A stretch of 64,000 bases of DNA from Roseibium album (lineage in GTDB: Bacteria; Pseudomonadota; Alphaproteobacteria; Rhizobiales; Stappiaceae): positions 349,409 to 413,408 of the forward strand of contig NZ_CXWE01000007.1 of the NCBI RefSeq assembly GCF_001404515.1, read 5' to 3'. The position numbers and the translations under genes were made by a program. Below are positions 44,778 through 53,702 of this stretch, piece after piece. The notes below the pieces were generated by a model. It was not told where the DNA came from, searched no databases, and saw nothing but the letters and a program-made list of their open reading frames with translations. How positions within the stretch are numbered: position 1 is the stretch's first letter; every line of letters begins with the position of its first letter.

Positions 44778-45470
44778 TTAAAAGTCGAGATCCGCATATG
44801 ATGCGGCGGGCGGCATCCCCAGCACCTTTTCGCTCAGAAGCGGACGCATGCCGGGACGCGATTTTACCCGTGCATACCAGCTTTTGACATCTTCTTCGTT
44901 GCTCCAGGACACTTCACCCAGATAATCCGCGCAGGAAAGCTCGGCCGCAAGGGCAAAATCGGCAAAGGACAGGCGATCACCCGCCAGCCAGCGGCGCGAG
45001 GCAACCAGGTAGCCGAAATACTTGAGATGATGATGAATGTTGGCCCGGGCAACACGAAGGGCCGCGGAGTCCGGTTCGCCGCCGCCCGCGGATTTGGGCA
45101 TGATCTGCTTGTAGATGCGTTCACGGACGAGATGACCGACGACTTCCTGGTCGAATTTCGTCAGGCTCCACTCGACCAGCCGCCTTGCTTCGGCCCGCGC
45201 TTCGGGATGGTCAGGCATCAGGCGACGGTCGGAAAGCGCGTAGCCCCTTGTTTCGTCCAGATACTCCATGATGGGTCCCGGACCGCAGATGGCCGGACCT
45301 TCATTTTCAACCAGTACGGGGACAGTCCCTGCCGCGTTCAGCGTCAACAGTTGCTGTGGCCGTTCCCAGGGGTCGACATGCTGTTCTTCAAACGCCGCGC
45401 CGTACTCGCTCAGGATGAGGCGCACGAACCGGGACGACGGTGAAAAGGGATGATGATAGAGCGTGAGCAT
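44778..45470 (-). CDS. Glutathione S-transferase family protein
   Basis: The ATG at 45470 (MLTLYHHPFSPSSRFVRLIL) begins the thioredoxin-like domain, and an upstream extension of the frame is not supported. The 230-residue protein has the family start and a C-terminal helical domain with YLVASRRWLAGDRLSFADFA. It lies 15 bp upstream of queG in the same direction and probably shares its transcript. The substrate is unknown. Confidence 0.9.
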   Translation of the reverse strand: MLTLYHHPFSPSSRFVRLILSEYGAAFEEQHVDPWERPQQLLTLNAAGTVPVLVENEGPAICGPGPIMEYLDETRGYALSDRRLMPDHPEARAEARRLVEWSLTKFDQEVVGHLVRERIYKQIMPKSAGGGEPDSAALRVARANIHHHLKYFGYLVASRRWLAGDRLSFADFALAAELSCADYLGEVSWSNEEDVKSWYARVKSRPGMRPLLSEKVLGMPPAASYADLDF

Positions 45471-45661
45471 GAAAGGGTTTAGAGCCCGAACTGTGGCAAG
45501 ACTAAGAATTCGAACTCCAGTTTGCCTCATATATGGTTATCAAGGGTTTGACGTTGCCTTGTCGGTCCGGCAAATAGGCAGCGATCAGGTATTTTGCCTG
45601 AGTCGTCAATGTTGCCTGTTCAGGCCAGATTTCATCGCGGCTATCGGAGATATGTCATCCA

Positions 45662-46468
45662 ATGGACGGTCAAACGATTGTAAATGCTCTTATTTTAGGA
45701 ATTGTCGAAGGTCTGACGGAATTTATTCCTGTTTCGTCCACCGGCCACATTTTGCTTCTGGGACACTTTCTGGGCTTCGAAAGCACGGGAAAAACTTTTG
45801 AAGTTTTGATCCAACTCGGTGCGATTCTGGCGATTCTTTCGGTTTATTTCGGCAGGCTCTGGAAATTGGCGGTAACGCTCCCGAGCGATGCGACCAGCCG
45901 GCGTTTTGTCTTTGGCATTCTGATTGCGTTCCTCCCGGCGGCGGTGATCGGCGTTCTCTTGCACAGCTTCATCAAGGAGGTTCTGTTTGAATCGCCTGCG
46001 CTGATTTGCACCACGCTTCTTGTCGGCGGAATAATATTGCTGTGGATTGATCGGTTGCCCTTGCGACCGCGCTACACAAACGTCATGGACTATCCGTTGT
46101 CTCTCTGTCTCAAGATCGGGTTCTGCCAGTGCCTGGCCATGGTGCCGGGTGTTTCGCGATCAGGTGCGACGATTGCCGGCGCGTTGCTCATGGGCACCGA
46201 CAAGCGTTCGGCAGCGGAGTTCTCGTTCTTTCTCGCCATGCCCACCATGGCCGGCGCGTTTGCCTATGACCTCTACAAGAACCGCAACGTGCTCTCGGCC
46301 GATGATCTCACGCTTATCGTGATTGGGTTCGTTGCATCTTTCATTTCCGGTGTCTTTGTGGTCAAGGGCTTGCTGGACTTTGTCTCGCGGCACGGTTTCG
46401 CACCCTTCGCCTGGTGGCGGATTTTTGTCGGGATAGCGGGATTCGCCGGGCTTTATTTTCTAGGTTGA
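45662..46468 (+). CDS. uppP: Undecaprenyl-diphosphatase
   Basis: The 268-residue membrane protein has the two signature regions of UppP/BacA: EGLTEFIPVSSTGHILLLG (about residues 17-35) and PGVSRSGATIAGAL (about 161-174). About eight hydrophobic helices are seen. It recycles undecaprenyl pyrophosphate for peptidoglycan synthesis and gives some bacitracin tolerance. Its 3' end overlaps the convergent WYL regulator gene by 9 bp. Confidence 0.97.
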   Translation: MDGQTIVNALILGIVEGLTEFIPVSSTGHILLLGHFLGFESTGKTFEVLIQLGAILAILSVYFGRLWKLAVTLPSDATSRRFVFGILIAFLPAAVIGVLLHSFIKEVLFESPALICTTLLVGGIILLWIDRLPLRPRYTNVMDYPLSLCLKIGFCQCLAMVPGVSRSGATIAGALLMGTDKRSAAEFSFFLAMPTMAGAFAYDLYKNRNVLSADDLTLIVIGFVASFISGVFVVKGLLDFVSRHGFAPFAWWRIFVGIAGFAGLYFLG

Positions 46469-47488
46469 ATTCGTGACCGGGCTTCCGGCGCGATAAAGCG
46501 CGGTCAACGCGGCATACTCCTCGGAGAGTTCCAGGCGTAGCGCGTCAGGAGACAACAGTTCTGCTCCCGGGCCGAGCCAGCGCACCAGCGGCAGGATACG
46601 GGCTCGGTCGGTGCTGGGAATGCTGACAAGGATCTTTCCCTCGCCGGCAGGCGTGAAAACCGCATGGCGATAATACCAGTCCGCGCTCAGTTTCTTCGCC
46701 TGCTTGGCCGTGATCAGGATCTTGGCGATTTCCTCTTCCTGTTCCCACCGGCGCATGGCCTGGGAAAGCCATGCACCGCCGAGCATGGTCTTGATGGAAA
46801 AGTTCTTGTCGGGCCGGAAGAACAAGCCGCTGATTTCCAGATCGCGCACGCGGTCCGCCCGGTAGACTTTCACCATTTCGGTGTCGACGCAGCGGCCCGC
46901 AAGATACCACAGATCCCGGTCGAACATGACGCCATAAGGCTCCACATCGTGCCCCTTGGCCGAATTGCGGGATGGATTGACATGCTCGAACCGGACGCGC
47001 TTGCTGTCCAGGATGCCGGACATGAATCCGTCGAGAGCCCGTTGCCAGTCTTCCGTCGGTTCGGCCTTTGTGCCCGAGTGAAAAATGTCGGGCGGTATGG
47101 GCTCGATCCCGACGATCCGGTCGGCTTCCTTCAGCAGTCCGTGAACGGACTTCGGCAAAGAGGCAAGCAGCTTCTTTTCGGCCGATGTCAGGTCGTCGGC
47201 TAGGGGAACTGTCCTGCTGCTGCGCACAAGTGCCATCGCTGCCAGCAACGCTGCCGTTTCGTTGCGCGTAAGCGCGACGGGAGGCTGCAGATATCCGCTC
47301 GCCAACCGGTAGCCTCCTTCTGCTCCGCGCTCTGCATCAACGGGAACGCCGAGAGCAATCAGCCGGTCGATATCCCGGTAGACTGTGCGAAGCGACACCT
47401 GGAAGCGTTCGGCAAGCACCGTTGCCGAGACAAGCTTGCCTCCGGTCAGCAGCAGGAGAATGCCGAGCGCGCGTTCAATCGGGTTCAT
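46460..47488 (-). CDS. WYL-domain transcriptional regulator (YafY/DeoR-like)
   Basis: The 342-residue protein has an N-terminal HTH (about residues 10-60, GGKLVSATVLAERFQVSLRT) and a WYL domain (about 140-225) with DLWYLAGRCV. A C-terminal WCX part follows. Such regulators sense nucleic-acid or small-molecule ligands and often control neighbouring genes. No divergent partner of clear function is close, apart from the DUF1127 gene 150 bp away. Confidence 0.9.
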   Translation of the reverse strand: MNPIERALGILLLLTGGKLVSATVLAERFQVSLRTVYRDIDRLIALGVPVDAERGAEGGYRLASGYLQPPVALTRNETAALLAAMALVRSSRTVPLADDLTSAEKKLLASLPKSVHGLLKEADRIVGIEPIPPDIFHSGTKAEPTEDWQRALDGFMSGILDSKRVRFEHVNPSRNSAKGHDVEPYGVMFDRDLWYLAGRCVDTEMVKVYRADRVRDLEISGLFFRPDKNFSIKTMLGGAWLSQAMRRWEQEEEIAKILITAKQAKKLSADWYYRHAVFTPAGEGKILVSIPSTDRARILPLVRWLGPGAELLSPDALRLELSEEYAALTALYRAGSPVTNST

Positions 47489-47637
47489 GAAAAATAGCCC
47501 TGAGAGGGTTAATCGGAAAAAAAATCATATCCCGGGAACAGAACGAGATCAAACCTGACTCACAGCTGTCAGGATTGCCCTGTCATTGTCTCCTTGTCGC
47601 CGGCAAACGGCGGACATGATCCCCGAGGAGATGAGAG

Positions 47638-47871
47638 ATGAGCTATGAGATTGACACCGTATTCCGCAGCCGTGCGCAGAGCCGCAGCATTGTGTTCACC
47701 GCTCTTCGTATATGTGCCGACGAGCTCCGCAGGTATTTTCGCCGCCGGGCAACTGCCCGTGCCCTTTCTCATCTGAATGAAGAGGAGTTGAAGGACATTG
47801 GCCTCATGCGGACCGGACAAGGCTACAGAGAATTGCATCAGAACAGGTATGGCGCAAAGCTCTGGAAATGA
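47638..47871 (+). CDS. DUF1127 small protein
   Basis: The 77-residue basic protein carries the DUF1127 pattern (RYFRRRATARALSHLNEEEL then KDIGLMRTG, about residues 32-60). GAGGAGATGAGAG precedes the ATG. In other alphaproteobacteria such proteins affect small-RNA turnover and metabolism of phosphate and carbon. It is convergent with the MFS gene. Confidence 0.9.
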   Translation: MSYEIDTVFRSRAQSRSIVFTALRICADELRRYFRRRATARALSHLNEEELKDIGLMRTGQGYRELHQNRYGAKLWK

Positions 47872-47898
47872 ACAATTCCGGCGGCTGCCATCGAGATG

Positions 47899-49161
47899 TC
47901 AGCCGCCGGATACGCGCGTTAGCGTCTTGATTTCCGGTTTGTTCCAGGCAAGGAACATGACCACCAGGGCAATGATCGCGGCAGCGATCACACCAAAGAA
48001 GGGAATGTCCAGATCGAGGCCGATCAGTTCCCCTCCAAGCAATGAAATGACACCGGCGACCAGTGTGAAGATTGCAATGGTGACGCCCATTACCCAGCCC
48101 TGTTCTTCGTCGCCTACAGCTGCTGAATAAAGTCCGAGAAATGTCGGATAGGCGATGCCGAAGACGAAGTAAAAACAGAAAACCGGGATGAAGGTCAGGA
48201 TTGCGACCGGAGATGCCACAAACGCACCGGCAGAAACGGCCCATACCACGAAGGTTGTTCCGAGGATGGCTTCCTTGCTGAAACGCTTTTGCGCAGGTAC
48301 GACCAGAAAAGTGCTCGAAAAGGCAAGCGCGACGCCGATTGTCAGCATCACCATGCTGCCGCCGAAAGTGCCGTAACCGAATTTGCTGGTCAGGTAATTG
48401 TCCACGAAAATGTAAAAGGACAGGTTGGCGATGTGGAAGAAGAAGAAGACCACCGTCAACCGCACCACAATCGGATAGTTCTTGATCTGCCACAAAAGCT
48501 CGAAAATTTCCGCAGGGCGGAAAACGAACGGTTGCCGTTCCGCGACCTTGTCGTGCTGGTCCTTGAAACAGGTGAGGACCAGGAAGATCGCAATCAAAAC
48601 CAGTACGAAGCAGGCATAGAAAGGGAGTTTGACACTCGCCACGCTTCCCAGAATGGTTGGGTCGGACAGGATACCGCCGATGATCGGACCACCGACCAGC
48701 CCGAAACTGACACCGGTGATGATATAGCCCATGTTCCTGTTCCGGTCTTCGTCATCTACACTGCCGTCGATCATTGCGGCCTGTGCAATTGGCTGGTTAC
48801 CGGCTGTCAGGCCGGTAATGGCACGACCGAGAATGAGCAGTAGAAAGCTGTTGAGATAAAGCGCTGCAATAGTCAGCGCGTAGCCGCCAAGGGCGCCGAA
48901 CAGGCATATAAGGATGGCGTTTTTCCGCCCGATCACGTCCGAAAGCTTGGATATGTAGGGTGCTCCGAAAAACCAGCAGAGAAAGAAAATGCCGATGATC
49001 AGGCCGTAGTTGAAATGCCGCGTCGCGTCCGTCGTGTCTTTGGCCAGCATCGATGTGCCGGGTTCCATGATCAGGCTGTTGAGGATCGGAAACACCAACC
49101 CTTGCCCCAGAAGATCGACAAAGACGACAAAGAGCATTGTTACTTTGGCGAAAAACGACAT
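47899..49161 (-). CDS. Major facilitator superfamily transporter (TetA-like)
   Basis: The 420-residue protein has about 12 hydrophobic segments in two halves. The loop 2-3 motif reads GAPYISKLSDVIGRKNAI, and GRAITGLTAGNQPIAQAAMI is typical of drug/H+ antiporters of the TetA/MFS_1 kind. It is likely an exporter of unknown substrate in the inner membrane. It is not flanked by an obvious cognate regulator. Confidence 0.88.
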   Translation of the reverse strand: MSFFAKVTMLFVVFVDLLGQGLVFPILNSLIMEPGTSMLAKDTTDATRHFNYGLIIGIFFLCWFFGAPYISKLSDVIGRKNAILICLFGALGGYALTIAALYLNSFLLLILGRAITGLTAGNQPIAQAAMIDGSVDDEDRNRNMGYIITGVSFGLVGGPIIGGILSDPTILGSVASVKLPFYACFVLVLIAIFLVLTCFKDQHDKVAERQPFVFRPAEIFELLWQIKNYPIVVRLTVVFFFFHIANLSFYIFVDNYLTSKFGYGTFGGSMVMLTIGVALAFSSTFLVVPAQKRFSKEAILGTTFVVWAVSAGAFVASPVAILTFIPVFCFYFVFGIAYPTFLGLYSAAVGDEEQGWVMGVTIAIFTLVAGVISLLGGELIGLDLDIPFFGVIAAAIIALVVMFLAWNKPEIKTLTRVSGG

Positions 49162-49229
49162 CAGCTCCCCCTAACCTGAAAGAGCGTATGCGATATCTGC
49201 CGATGCGGCAACGTGAGGCCACAACGAAT

Positions 49230-49252
49230 AAAGGCGGGTGAACCCCGCCTTT
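49230..49252. terminator. Terminator between the NDUFA9-like and MFS genes
   Basis: AAAGGCGGG and CCCGCCTTT form a perfect 9-bp stem around TGAAC, with T-rich sequence on the minus-strand exit side. It ends the NDUFA9-like transcript. Confidence 0.85.
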
Positions 49253-49273
49253 GACTTCAGATCAAAGCTGAAA

Positions 49274-50248
49274 TCAGACGGCGCGATGCGCGTCGTACTG
49301 TCCGTGCTCGCGGAAGCGCTCCAGGTAGGTCGGCAAAATGCTTGCCAGATTTGCCGGGTCGATGCCGATACCTTCCAGGGTACGGCCTTCTGACTTCGCG
49401 GTGTCGGAAACGACATTGTCAGTCTTGAGCAATTCCACCTGGTCCGCCGTGAGCGGCGCACCGGGAAGCAGCTGCATGACTTTTCCCATAGCACTGGCAA
49501 CAGGGAACGGGATCGGCAGCAGCGCGCGAGAGCGTCGCGTGATCTCGAGCATCTCTTCCAGGCAATCCCTGAAGCTTTTGATTTCAGGGCCGCCGAGTTC
49601 GTAGATCCCTCCAGACTGGAGTTGACCGTCTACGGCCTGTGCGACGGCTTGGGCGACATCGCACACATAGACCGGCTGAAACTTGGTGACGCCGCCACCG
49701 ATCAGCGGAAGGGCCGGGGAGAACCGGGCCATTTCGGCGAACTGGTTGAAGAAATCATCTTCCGGACCGAACACGATCGAAGGGCGCAGGATGACGCTGT
49801 CGGCCAACGTTTCCAGAACGCCGGCTTCGCCGGCGGCTTTGGTGCGTGCATAAGCCGAACTGCTGTCGCTGTTCGCCCCGATTGCCGAAACGTGGGTGAT
49901 TGCGGAAAGTCCTGCCCCGCGCGCGGCTTCCGCGATAGCCCTGGGCCCGAAGCCCTGAACGGCATCGAATGTCTGGCTTCCCGTCGGCGCCAGGATGCCG
50001 ACGGCATTGACAACGGCATCCGCGCCGATGATCGCGCGGTCGACCGACCAGCGATAGCGCAGATTTGCCTGAACCGGCATGATCTGTCCGGGCGCGCCGA
50101 GCGGCTGCAGATGTGTTGCCAGATCCGGACGCCGAACCGCGGCTCGAACGCAGTACCCGCGCCGTGCGAGTGCCTGAACGATATGACGGCCAAGAAAGCC
50201 TGATCCGCCGAAGACCGTGACGAGTTTGCCATTAAGTGGTGTGGACAT
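49274..50248 (-). CDS. NDUFA9-like NAD(P)-dependent epimerase/dehydratase
   Basis: The 324-residue protein has the atypical-SDR Rossmann motif VTVFGGSGFLGRH (about residues 10-22), HVSAIGANSDSSSAYARTKA and RPSIVFGPEDDFFNQFAEMA. These are features of the complex I accessory NDUFA9 group common in alphaproteobacteria, where it binds NADPH and may help complex I or quinone-related steps. It stands alone. Confidence 0.92.
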   Translation of the reverse strand: MSTPLNGKLVTVFGGSGFLGRHIVQALARRGYCVRAAVRRPDLATHLQPLGAPGQIMPVQANLRYRWSVDRAIIGADAVVNAVGILAPTGSQTFDAVQGFGPRAIAEAARGAGLSAITHVSAIGANSDSSSAYARTKAAGEAGVLETLADSVILRPSIVFGPEDDFFNQFAEMARFSPALPLIGGGVTKFQPVYVCDVAQAVAQAVDGQLQSGGIYELGGPEIKSFRDCLEEMLEITRRSRALLPIPFPVASAMGKVMQLLPGAPLTADQVELLKTDNVVSDTAKSEGRTLEGIGIDPANLASILPTYLERFREHGQYDAHRAV

Positions 50249-50424
50249 CCTGCAATGCCTTCTGTCGCATCCTGAATGGGGCGGGCAAGAGAAGAAACCG
50301 CGCTCCTTACGAAGTTACTTAGACCTTTGTGCGCCGGGTGTGAAGGGCTCCTTGTGAATGATCAAAAAAAGTCGCACTTGCCGATTGACAAGCAGGGGTA
50401 CGGCCCTTACAAGCCGCCCTCACA

Positions 50425-50511
50425 GCCCAGGTGGCGGAACTGGTAGACGCGCTAGCTTCAGGTGCTAGTGCCCTTATGGGCGTGGAGGTTCGAGTCCTCT
50501 CCTGGGCACCA
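50425..50511 (+). tRNA. tRNA-Leu (anticodon CAG)
   Basis: GCCCAGGTGGCGGAACTGG begins the acceptor and D-arm; the anticodon region GCTAGCTTCAGGTGCTAGT gives CAG. A long variable arm, GGTTCGAGTCC in the T-arm, CCTGGGC closing the acceptor, A73 and an encoded CCA are present. Confidence 0.97.
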
Positions 50512-50512
50512 T

Positions 50513-50530
50513 CACTCTTCAAGAGTGTTT
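50513..50530 (+). terminator. Short hairpin directly after tRNA-Leu
   Basis: CACTC and GAGTG pair around TTCAA and are followed by TTT. It is a weak but well-placed terminator for the tRNA transcript. Confidence 0.5.
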
Positions 50531-51238
50531 CCCGCCAAATACTTAAGCCTGATCAAGGCGTTGTGGTCATCGTAGTGTGTGACCTTGCTGTCTTGTCTTG
50601 CAAGCCCAGTGCAGCGCAAAGGGCTTCGTTTTCAGCAATTCGTGAAACATGATCTTGTGGGTCATCCGCAGTGTACATCAGTGTACATCGTCCGGTTCCG
50701 GTAACTCATTTAATCAGCACCGTGTCCGCTCCACAAACCGGCATCATGCGGATACAACGTGTACCGATCTGGTGCCTTCTCCGCGTTAAACGGTTCTCCG
50801 CTCTCATTGACCTGGAGAACACCAGCGGGCTGCACGCGTGCCGGATTCAAGACACGAAACTGCCGACTATGATCTGCTTCGAAATTCGAGGCGAAGGACA
50901 GCCGGAATTGCAGGATGATGGACTTGTTCGGAGGAAGGACACTCAATGATGTCCTTTCCTGTATTGGATAGGCTGGTGAAGCCAGGGGCAAGTCCGGTGC
51001 GGGTGGCTGGTATGCCCTTGTTTGCCCGCGGTCTTCTTTCTCAGGCTAGGTGATATTCCCCTCCGGCGGCAAAAGCCCGAGAGCGACGTTTATGCGAACG
51101 TGTCAGCAGATCTTGTGAATGTACAATGCCGACAGCGAAGGTTCGCATAGCCGAGCGTTGACAGCCTGACCTTGTTCCGCTGCATGTTTGAGTTTCCGGG
51201 CAATGATAAAATCCGCCCTTCGCGAGCCGGCGGCAATA
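50531..51238. other. Gene-poor region after tRNA-Leu
   Basis: About 700 bp with no convincing gene. A tandem direct repeat AGTGTACATC occurs twice at 50670-50689. The position behind a tRNA gene and the lack of coding sense suggest an old integration scar or decayed DNA, but no integrase or duplicated tRNA end is seen. A doubtful ORF is listed separately. Confidence 0.4.
50710..50991 (-). CDS. Doubtful hypothetical ORF
   Basis: This 93-codon frame starts at a TTG and has no good ribosome-binding site. The residue pattern (FRLSFASNFEADHSRQF, VLQVNESGEPFNAEKAPD) is somewhat protein-like, yet I recognise no family. It could be a decayed gene. Confidence 0.2.
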   Translation of the reverse strand: MPLASPAYPIQERTSLSVLPPNKSIILQFRLSFASNFEADHSRQFRVLNPARVQPAGVLQVNESGEPFNAEKAPDRYTLYPHDAGLWSGHGAD

Positions 51239-52198
51239 TCAGGGTTCGGACCCGACCAGTCGCCGGGCGGTGAACTTGTCGGTGATGAGAATATCGATGA
51301 CGCCCGTTTTCAATGCGGCGCGGATCGCCCTGGTCTTGGATTGTCCGCCAGCAAGCGCGATAACACGGTCAACTTCCGAATGCTCCTCCAGGGTCATCCC
51401 GATGACACGTTGATCCAGGGGTGTTTTCACGTAGTTTCCGTCGGCATCAAAGAAACGCAGGCTGATTTCTCCCACGCCACCGGCTTCCTTTACCTCCGTC
51501 AATTCACGCGATGAAAACACGTTACCGCTGCGCGCAAGCATGGTTGAGGGTTCAATCGAACCGATGCCGACAATGGTCAGGCTGAGTTTCCTGAACAGAT
51601 CCATGGTTTCGCGCACATAAGGATCGCTCAAAAGGACAAGCTTGGCCTCCCTCGACTGGGCAACACCGGGGGTGTTCAGAAGATGCGCTTCTGCGCCCGT
51701 CAGCCTTGCCAGCCGTGTTGTCAACTGATTGGCATGGGCCTGTACCCTTGGATCCCCGACACCGCCCATGGTCTGAACCACGTAGCGGGCCTTGCCGTTT
51801 TTCATGGGATGAATGTTGTCGACCATTTTCAAAATGGTTTCGGACCAGCTGGAAACACCAATGATTTCGCCGGTCTGGAGCGTGGCTTCCAGAAAATGCG
51901 CAGCCGCCTCGCCAATTCGGGACATGATCGCGCCATCACGGTCTTCCGAACATTCAACAACGAACGCTTCGGACAGATCAAAGTCCGCCCTGAGCTGTGC
52001 CTCGAGGTCACCATATGTACCTGACGGAGAAACAACCGTTGTGCGGACGATTTCCTCTTCCTGCGCCCGTTTCAGCATGCGGGAGACCGTAGCTTGCGAG
52101 ATCCGCAGATGCGAGGCAATCGCGGCCTGACGCTGACCTTCGACATGATACATCTGAGCGACGCGGGATATCATGCGAAGCTCATTTAGTCGGGACAT
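51239..52198 (-). CDS. SorC/DeoR-type sugar-binding transcriptional regulator
   Basis: The ATG at 52198 (MSRLNELRMISRVAQMYHVE) has AGGAAA upstream; 319 residues. An N-terminal HTH (about residues 22-45, RQAAIASHLRISQATVSRML) precedes a sugar-binding domain of the SorC family (about 55-315). Relatives such as EryD control polyol or pentose catabolism in response to a phosphorylated sugar. It is last in line after the kinase gene, with its own operator-like palindrome at 52222. Confidence 0.92.
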   Translation of the reverse strand: MSRLNELRMISRVAQMYHVEGQRQAAIASHLRISQATVSRMLKRAQEEEIVRTTVVSPSGTYGDLEAQLRADFDLSEAFVVECSEDRDGAIMSRIGEAAAHFLEATLQTGEIIGVSSWSETILKMVDNIHPMKNGKARYVVQTMGGVGDPRVQAHANQLTTRLARLTGAEAHLLNTPGVAQSREAKLVLLSDPYVRETMDLFRKLSLTIVGIGSIEPSTMLARSGNVFSSRELTEVKEAGGVGEISLRFFDADGNYVKTPLDQRVIGMTLEEHSEVDRVIALAGGQSKTRAIRAALKTGVIDILITDKFTARRLVGSEP

Positions 52199-52221
52199 CT
52201 GTTGTTTCCTGCAGTCAGTTT

Positions 52222-52235
52222 TGAATAAATATTCA
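52222..52235. promoter_or_regulatory. SorC-type operator candidate 1
   Basis: TGAATAAATATTCA, perfect 6-bp arms with an AA centre, lies 24 bp upstream of the regulator start in the short gap after the kinase stop. It is one of three related sites in this locus. Confidence 0.6.
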
Positions 52236-53699
52236 CTACACTCTAAGAGTGCTGCGGGCAATCGCGTTTCTCCACATCGCGATAAGCGCGTCGCAGTCGC
52301 CCGGTGGCATGCGGGGCGGAATCTCCGCCTTGTGACGAGGGAGTTTTGAAATCGCGTCGATATCGGGCCAGAATCCAGTCGCCAGGCCCGCCAGATAGGC
52401 GGCTCCCAGTGCGGAAAGCTCGGTATCGGTGCCCGGCAGGACCGGCCGTTTTGTCAGGTCGGCCACGATTTGCATCAGGAAGGGATTTCCGCTTGGTCCT
52501 CCGTCGACATAAAGGTGTCCAATGTTGCTGGACGTGTCTTCCATGATTGCAAGGACATCGCAGACCTGAAAGGCCATGCTCTGGACGGCGGCCAATGCCA
52601 CATGTTCCCGGCCGGCCGCAAACGACAGTCCGCTGATCAGCCCTCGTGCATGCGAATCCCAGTGGGGCGAGCCCAGTCCCACATGGGCCGGCACCAGCAC
52701 AACTTCCTTCGTATCAGAGACGGTTGCAGCAAGATCCAGCAACTCATCGACGCTTTTCAGGCCCAGGAGTTCTGCCGTCCAGGGCAGGATCGACGCACTC
52801 ACCAGGATGTTGCCTTCAAAGGCGAAGGTTGGGAGCTTGTTGATCGACCATGCGATTGTTGTCGTAATGCCTTGTGGCGGAGCAAGAAATTCCGACACCG
52901 TAGTCATTACGGACGACCCGGTACCGAAGGTTATTTTTCCATCGCCGATGGCAAACGCTCCATGACCGAACAGGGCAGCATGGGAATCCCCGATCGCCGA
53001 GGCGATTGGAATGCCGTCCGGGATGACTTCAGCGCCTTGTGTTTTCCCGAAGACATGGGACGAGTCATGCACTGCCGGCAACATGTCCTGATCGATGCCA
53101 AACAAGTCACACAATGCAGGATCCCATCGTGCCTCGGCCAGATTGTACAATTGTGTCCGGGCAGCGTTGGAACTGTCGGTGACGTGGAGCGCGCCTCCGG
53201 AAAACTTCCAGATCAACCAGCTGTCGACAGTGCCGATACAGGTTTCCCTATCCGCGGATGGATAATGCCGTAGCAACCAGGCCGCCTTGGTGGGGGGGAA
53301 GAGCGGATCAAGAGGCAAGCCGGTTCGGGTGATCACGTTTGCCTCGTGCCCGTCGGCTTTCAACTGGTCACATTCCTCCGCCGTGCGGCGGCATTGCCAC
53401 GTGATGACGGGCCCGATGGGCTCACCGGTTCTCTTGTCCCAGGCCAGGATGGATTCACGCTGGTTTGAAATGCCCAGGGCTGTGACTTCAGCGTCGGGCG
53501 CCTTGTTCAGGCAACTCGTGACAGCCTGTTGTGTCGCCTGCCATATCGCATTGGCGTCTTGTTGCACCCAGCCCGGTTTTGGATGTTCGATAGGAACAGG
53601 CGCGGATCCGCTCGCGATGATGCTGCCGTTCTCATCAATCAAGATCGCCTTCGAATTCGTCGTACCTTCATCGATTGCAAGAATCACCTGGCGTGCCAT
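52236..53699 (-). CDS. FGGY-family carbohydrate kinase
   Basis: The 487-residue protein has the two-domain FGGY fold: phosphate loop AIDEGTTNSKAIL (about residues 7-19), GISNQRESILAWDKRTGEPI, and the C-terminal signature region VQSMAFQVCDVLAIME with DGGPSGNPFLMQIVADL. It is closest in style to glycerol/erythritol/xylulose-type kinases; the sugar or polyol cannot be fixed from sequence. It lies 3 bp after the C-terminal transketolase gene, in the same operon. It would phosphorylate the ketose made by the SDR enzymes. Confidence 0.9.
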   Translation of the reverse strand: MARQVILAIDEGTTNSKAILIDENGSIIASGSAPVPIEHPKPGWVQQDANAIWQATQQAVTSCLNKAPDAEVTALGISNQRESILAWDKRTGEPIGPVITWQCRRTAEECDQLKADGHEANVITRTGLPLDPLFPPTKAAWLLRHYPSADRETCIGTVDSWLIWKFSGGALHVTDSSNAARTQLYNLAEARWDPALCDLFGIDQDMLPAVHDSSHVFGKTQGAEVIPDGIPIASAIGDSHAALFGHGAFAIGDGKITFGTGSSVMTTVSEFLAPPQGITTTIAWSINKLPTFAFEGNILVSASILPWTAELLGLKSVDELLDLAATVSDTKEVVLVPAHVGLGSPHWDSHARGLISGLSFAAGREHVALAAVQSMAFQVCDVLAIMEDTSSNIGHLYVDGGPSGNPFLMQIVADLTKRPVLPGTDTELSALGAAYLAGLATGFWPDIDAISKLPRHKAEIPPRMPPGDCDALIAMWRNAIARSTLRV

Positions 53700-53702
53700 C
53701 TG

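Noticed and set aside
50319..50652. Frames on both strands over tRNA-Leu (RTRTSTPIRALAPEA and MAELVDALASGASALMG)
   Set aside because: Both are the usual spurious translations of a tRNA-Leu gene.
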